In this document: positions 5,447 through 8,272 of the stretch, piece by piece | Layout of the letters: each line of letters starts with the position of its first letter | Numbering within the stretch: position 1 is the first letter of the stretch | From: Mageeibacillus sp. UBA1193 | GTDB lineage: Bacteria; Bacillota; Clostridia; Saccharofermentanales; Saccharofermentanaceae | DNA: 8,272 nt | Reading direction: 5' to 3' | Assembly (NCBI GenBank): GCA_002310155.1 | Contig: DBYF01000100.1 | Location: 28,719-36,990 of the forward strand | The notes under the pieces: model-generated | What the model was told of the DNA's origin: nothing | Databases searched by the model: none | What the model saw: the letters and a program-made list of their open reading frames with translations, nothing else | Made by a program: the position numbers and the translations under genes

Positions 5447-6667
5447 TTACCCCTGTCTTCTCTTTACAAAGCGGAACATGTTGCCCGCCTGTGTCAGTTC
5501 AAGCTGCTTCTTCACTTTTTTCATCTTATTCAAACCGTATAACAGCCAGCCTGTTCCGAACATCAGGCTAGCGGTCAATATGGTTTGACTCGTGTTGGAG
5601 ACCACGGATTTCTTGCCGAGTTCTCTGAATCCGAGTGCATAAAGAACCCCAAAAAGAATTCCGACGACTACTGCCGTGATGAGCGTGCCCCAAACGATCA
5701 TCGTTCTTTTCACTTTCTTCTGGTCGTACGGGATACCGCACACGACCTTACCTGTCTGGCCGTTGACCAGAATGGTATGTGGCTGGCCGTTAAGACAGAA
5801 GGTCACGAACCATACCGGAAACATCGCATACAGATAGTTATCCGCGATCGAGGTCTCATGCACCTCGCCGACGATCTTGTTCGACTTCATCTCTTTTTTC
5901 ACCGTTGTTTCGAAGATCTCTTTTCCTCTTCTTTCTACTGCCAGATACAGATCCTCGTAGGTGATGTCGGAAGAGTTGGAATAGAATCCCAGAAGATAGT
6001 CCTCGTCAAAGCGCTTCATGCCATTAAGATCGAACGGTTCCAGTCTCGCGCTGCTCTCATCCGAAAGGATCCGGCAGCCGTCGACCGGGAAGCTGTTGAT
6101 GTTCATGAATCCCGAACGGCCGACATATCTGTACTTCGTCGTACCGGTGCTCACAGAGATCTGAACCACTGCAGACTCCTCATGCGTCGCACTTACGATC
6201 CAGTACGGAAGATAGATTCCGCGGATGTCTTCAACCTTCAGATTTTTCAATTCCATCGGCGGGAACGCCGCCTGATCGATGACCGCGTGGATCGAGCTTA
6301 GCGCCTGTGCTCTCGTTACGGAAAACGGGATGATCGCGTCCGGTGTTCTGTCTTTTGCTACACGGGAGAATACTACATTCGGGTTTCCGCAGTAGATGCA
6401 TGTCGTGGAGGTCTCTGATCCGTGGATCTTGATCTCACCGCCGCACTCGCTGCAGGTGTACACATAGGCTTCGAGATACTCATCGATCACCTCGTCGTCA
6501 CCGTACACTTCACCACGTGTAAGTACGCGCTCATTCTCTCTGTACTTCTTCGCCTCGGACTCCACATCTTCCGCTTCAAAAGCACTGCCACAGTAGTAGC
6601 AGTACATCTTGCGGATCTCCGGTGAATACACCAGCGCATGATTACAGTTTCTGCAAAGTGTTGCCAT
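5447..6667 (-). CDS. Zinc-ribbon membrane protein A1 (first copy)
   Basis: This protein has 406 residues and the same plan as A2. Zinc ribbons sit at C5/C8 with C23/C26 and C72/C75 with C90/C93. The soluble core has IIPFSVTRAQAL, RGIYLPYWIV, FPVDGCRILS, RLEPFDLNGMKRFDEDYLLGFYS and YAMFPVWFVTF in the same order and spacing. Two membrane helices follow at about 322-346 and 361-380, with KKVKKQLELTQAGNMFRFVKRRQG at the C terminus. By eye about two thirds of the first 58 residues are identical to A2, with more divergence in the membrane part. The start at 6667 has AAAGGAG nine bases upstream and a promoter about 30 bases before, so this is the first gene of the operon. The zinc ribbons may bind nucleic acid or a protein partner, or only stabilise the fold; catalytic motifs are not visible, and I cannot assign a function. 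Confidence 0.88.
   Translation of the reverse strand: MATLCRNCNHALVYSPEIRKMYCYYCGSAFEAEDVESEAKKYRENERVLTRGEVYGDDEVIDEYLEAYVYTCSECGGEIKIHGSETSTTCIYCGNPNVVFSRVAKDRTPDAIIPFSVTRAQALSSIHAVIDQAAFPPMELKNLKVEDIRGIYLPYWIVSATHEESAVVQISVSTGTTKYRYVGRSGFMNINSFPVDGCRILSDESSARLEPFDLNGMKRFDEDYLLGFYSNSSDITYEDLYLAVERRGKEIFETTVKKEMKSNKIVGEVHETSIADNYLYAMFPVWFVTFCLNGQPHTILVNGQTGKVVCGIPYDQKKVKRTMIVWGTLITAVVVGILFGVLYALGFRELGKKSVVSNTSQTILTASLMFGTGWLLYGLNKMKKVKKQLELTQAGNMFRFVKRRQG
5450..5454 (-). promoter_or_regulatory. B1 ribosome binding site inside the end of A1
   Basis: AGGGG on the minus strand lies in the last sense codons of A1 (Gln-Gly) and is eight bases from the B1 ATG. The arrangement matches that at the A2/B2 junction, so the overlap of stop region and ribosome site has been kept since the duplication. 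Confidence 0.55.
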
Positions 6668-6695
6668 TTTCCATAGCTCCTTTCGTTATAAGAAA

Positions 6696-6723
6696 ATTAT
6701 ACACTTTTCTTTACATGTATCGA
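6696..6723 (-). promoter_or_regulatory. Sigma-A-like promoter of the A1-B1-A2-B2-macro operon
   Basis: The minus strand reads TCGATA (6723-6718, four of six to TTGACA), a 16-base spacer, and a perfect TATAAT (6701-6696). Transcription would start near 6689, leaving a leader of about 20 bases with the AAAGGAG ribosome site of A1. It is the only clear promoter I see in front of the five-gene run. Confidence 0.6.
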
Positions 6724-6743
6724 GATGCACCCGTCCGAAATAT

Positions 6744-6779
6744 CAGGAGCTATTTGCAGTGGCTCCTGCAAAAAGCCAC
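6744..6779. other. Two overlapping, mutually exclusive hairpins upstream of the operon promoter
   Basis: CAGGAGC (6744-6750) pairs with GCTCCTG (6762-6768), while GTGGCT (6759-6764) pairs with AGCCAC (6774-6779). The two stems share bases 6762-6764 and cannot form together. Neither is followed by a clear T tract. They lie upstream of the inferred promoter, so they would act as RNA only if a transcript starts further upstream or reads through from the ligase gene; otherwise they may be DNA-level palindromes for a regulator. Confidence 0.4.
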
Positions 6780-6799
6780 CTCCCCTCACTGAGAGGAAA

Positions 6800-6943
6800 C
6801 TTCAAAAAGTAATCCCGTACAAACGATATAAAGAGAAACAAAAAACTCCCGGCGGTGAGTTACGCTCTAGAGCGTACATGTCTGAACCGCAGGGAGGTTA
6901 TTTGTTTCTATTTACAGGATCTATATGAGATTACTTTTTGAAG
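6800..6943. repeat. 144-bp imperfect palindrome with 15-bp perfect ends
   Basis: The first 15 bases (6800-6814, CTTCAAAAAGTAATC) are the exact reverse complement of the last 15 (6929-6943). Further in, AGAAACAAA (6834-6842) pairs with 6901-6909, CTCCC (6846-6850) with 6892-6896, and GCGGT (6852-6856) with 6886-6890. The centre holds a perfect 16-bp palindrome (6861-6876). The right end lies inside the last codons of the ligase gene (Phe-Lys-Lys-stop). Nested complementarity over this length is more than a terminator needs and suggests a fold-back element, such as a small inverted-repeat element whose end became the 3' end of the gene. Confidence 0.65.
6840..6896 (-). terminator. Terminator of the phenylacetate-CoA ligase gene
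   Basis: On the minus strand CTCCC-T-GCGGT (6896-6886) pairs with ACCGC-C-GGGAG (6856-6846) with one internal mismatch. The stem encloses a second hairpin made by the palindrome TACGCTCTAGAGCGTA, and is followed by six T residues (6845-6840). It begins 34 bases after the TAA of the ligase gene. The doubled structure is unusual for a simple terminator, and the same bases form the core of the larger palindrome described separately. Confidence 0.8.
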
Positions 6944-8253
6944 CGCTCGTCGATGACTCTCTTCATCTTACCCTCAGATCTCGGCAGCGATCTCGGCTCG
7001 CAGAGCTTGATCTTCGCGTGGATACCGGTCATGGAAACGATCTCGCCCTCGAGCATTCTCTCTGTCTTTTCGATCTCACGGATGGAGTCAGAGAAGAACG
7101 AAGGTGTCATCTCTACCTTAACAGTCATTCTGTCGAGGTTCTGGACACGATCGAGATAGATCATGTAGTGTGGCTCGACCTCACTGTGCGCAAGGAGAAC
7201 AGCTTCGATCTGGGACGGGAATACGTTAACGCCACGGATGATCATCATGTCATCGGCACGTCCTGTTACCTTCTCGATCTTCGGTGTGGTACGTCCGCAC
7301 TCACACTTACCATGATACAGACGTGTCAGGTCGTGAGTGTTGTATCGCAGGAGCGGAACACCTTCCTTAGAGATGGAGGAGAATACGAGTTCACCGAGTT
7401 CTCCGTCCGGAAGCGGCTCGCCTGTCTCCGGATCAACGATCTCCGGAATGAAGTGGTCTGCTTCGATATGGATCAGGTCGGACTTATCGCAGGAGCATCC
7501 TACACCAGGTCCACAGATCTCTGTAAGGCCGTAGATATCGAAAGCACGCAGACCGAGTTTTTCTTCGATCTGGTCTCTCATCTCGAGCGTCCATGCCTCA
7601 GCGCCGAAGATACCGCAGCGGAGGTTCAGTTCACTCTTGTCGATACCGGCAGCTTCAAGCTGGTCAGCGATATGAAGAGCATATGTCGGTGTGCACATCA
7701 GGACCTGCGGTTTCCATTCACGAAGGATCGTGATCTGTCTTGCGGTGTTACCACCGGAAACAGGAAGAGCAACACATCCCATATCTGCACATGCATAGTG
7801 TGGGCCAAGGCCGCCTGTGAACAGGCCGTAACCATAAGCAATGTGAACGAGGTCGCCCTTCTGTACACCGGATCTTGCCATCGCACGGCAGAGAACGGAG
7901 TTCCAGAGCTTAACGTCATTAGCGGTATAACCGACGACCTTCATCTTTCCTGTCGTACCGGAAGAAGCATGTACGCGAACGAGTTCCTCACGCGGTACCG
8001 CCAGAGTTCCGAACGGATAGTTGTCTCTGAAATCGAATTTGTCTGTGAACGGGAGTTTCGGGAGATCCGCGACGCTCTTGATGTCGCCCGGCTGAACACC
8101 CTTTTCCTCCATGCGCTTTCTGTAGTACGGAACGTTCTCCCACATGCGGTTGACGCACTTGATCAGGCGTTCGCTCTGTACCTGCGCGCGCTCGTCATCA
8201 GACATGCACTCGGCCTTCGGATCATAGATCCATGAGTTCACTTCTTTTCTCAT
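6931..8253 (-). CDS. paaK: Phenylacetate-CoA ligase family enzyme
   Basis: The enzyme activates phenylacetate or a related aryl acetate with ATP and CoA, giving the CoA thioester, AMP and pyrophosphate, in the cytoplasm. The 440 residues are full length for the family. Adenylate-forming motifs are in order: HASSGTTGKMKVVGYT (95-110) for phosphate binding, FGAEAW (216-221), DIYGLTEICGPGVG (239-252), RYNTHDL (303-309), VTGRADDMMIIRGVNVFPSQIE (329-350) with the hinge region, and SEGKMKRVID (426-435) with the C-terminal lysine. Two cysteine pairs, C253/C255 and C317/C319, resemble a structural metal site. In gut anaerobes this gene often follows iorAB, the indolepyruvate ferredoxin oxidoreductase, which makes aryl-acetyl-CoA from aromatic amino acids; the upstream neighbour is outside the window. 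Family members differ in acid preference, so phenylacetate is the likely but unproven substrate. A modest CAGG ribosome site precedes the ATG at 8253 by eight bases. Confidence 0.93.
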   Translation of the reverse strand: MRKEVNSWIYDPKAECMSDDERAQVQSERLIKCVNRMWENVPYYRKRMEEKGVQPGDIKSVADLPKLPFTDKFDFRDNYPFGTLAVPREELVRVHASSGTTGKMKVVGYTANDVKLWNSVLCRAMARSGVQKGDLVHIAYGYGLFTGGLGPHYACADMGCVALPVSGGNTARQITILREWKPQVLMCTPTYALHIADQLEAAGIDKSELNLRCGIFGAEAWTLEMRDQIEEKLGLRAFDIYGLTEICGPGVGCSCDKSDLIHIEADHFIPEIVDPETGEPLPDGELGELVFSSISKEGVPLLRYNTHDLTRLYHGKCECGRTTPKIEKVTGRADDMMIIRGVNVFPSQIEAVLLAHSEVEPHYMIYLDRVQNLDRMTVKVEMTPSFFSDSIREIEKTERMLEGEIVSMTGIHAKIKLCEPRSLPRSEGKMKRVIDERFKK

Positions 8254-8272
8254 CTTTACTACCTGCCTTTCG

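Larger units (their letters stand above)
3431..6667 (-). repeat. Tandem duplication of a two-gene module (A1-B1 / A2-B2)
   Basis: The segment 6667-5154 (1514 bp) and the segment 5081-3431 (1651 bp) have the same gene order, the same 4-5 base junction and paralogous proteins in both positions. The copies are well diverged (different linker loops, a C-terminal tail only in B2), so the duplication is old rather than recent. The coordinates cover both copies and the 72-bp spacer. Confidence 0.85.

Noticed and set aside
3840..6667. PriA-type helicase annotation for the zinc-ribbon proteins
   Set aside because: Only the cysteine pairs resemble PriA. No Walker A, DEAH or other helicase motif is present, and two membrane helices do not fit a replication helicase.
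6925..8235. 436-codon open frame on the plus strand, antisense to the ligase gene, with an AGGA five bases upstream
   Set aside because: The minus strand carries a full set of adenylate-forming motifs across the same span. The plus-strand translation has no recognisable domain, is rich in Arg, Leu and His as antisense shadows are, and starts in the palindrome region.
1..8272. CRISPR arrays, tRNA, rRNA, transposase genes, retron or phage genes
   Set aside because: I looked for regularly spaced repeats, cloverleaf patterns and transposase, reverse transcriptase or phage motifs on both strands and saw none.

Overview
All recognisable genes lie on the minus strand, so the window is transcribed from its right end to its left. 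Roughly even base composition, strong GGAGG-type ribosome binding sites, A1/B1/A2/B2-style zinc-ribbon membrane proteins, a single-gene PaaK ligase and a 7TM sensor all point to an anaerobic Bacillota of class Clostridia (Lachnospiraceae-like gut lineage). This assignment is inferred from gene content, not proven.

Layout in transcription order. (1) 8253-6931: a complete phenylacetate-CoA ligase (PaaK type), followed by a hairpin terminator that forms the core of a much larger 144-bp imperfect palindrome reaching back into the last codons of the gene. (2) 6930-6668: a 263-bp gap holding that terminator, two mutually exclusive small hairpins and a sigma-A-like promoter about 30 bp before the next start. 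(3) 6667-2249: an apparent five-gene operon made of two tandem copies of a two-gene module. Each copy has a ~410-residue protein with two N-terminal zinc ribbons and two C-terminal membrane helices (A), followed 4-5 bases later by a small single-pass membrane protein (B). The order is A1-B1-A2-B2, and then a macro-domain protein fused to a C-terminal XRE-like helix-turn-helix. A clear intrinsic terminator overlaps the stop codon of the macro gene. (4) 2151-721: glnA, a type I glutamine synthetase of the long, beta-like form, with its own leader carrying an 11-bp-period tandem repeat. (5) 626-1: the N-terminal ~209 residues of a multi-pass membrane sensor with the 7TM domain typical of histidine kinases and diguanylate cyclases; its output domain is outside the window.

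The ligase and glutamine synthetase are ordinary metabolic genes. The part worth attention is the middle operon. It combines a duplicated zinc-ribbon membrane protein with a paired small membrane protein that keeps two short conserved motifs (GDS and P-x-APRG), and ends with an ADP-ribose-processing macro domain attached to a DNA-binding-like domain. Its function is not known to me. A membrane-associated module linked to ADP-ribose or NAD chemistry is a hypothesis from context only.
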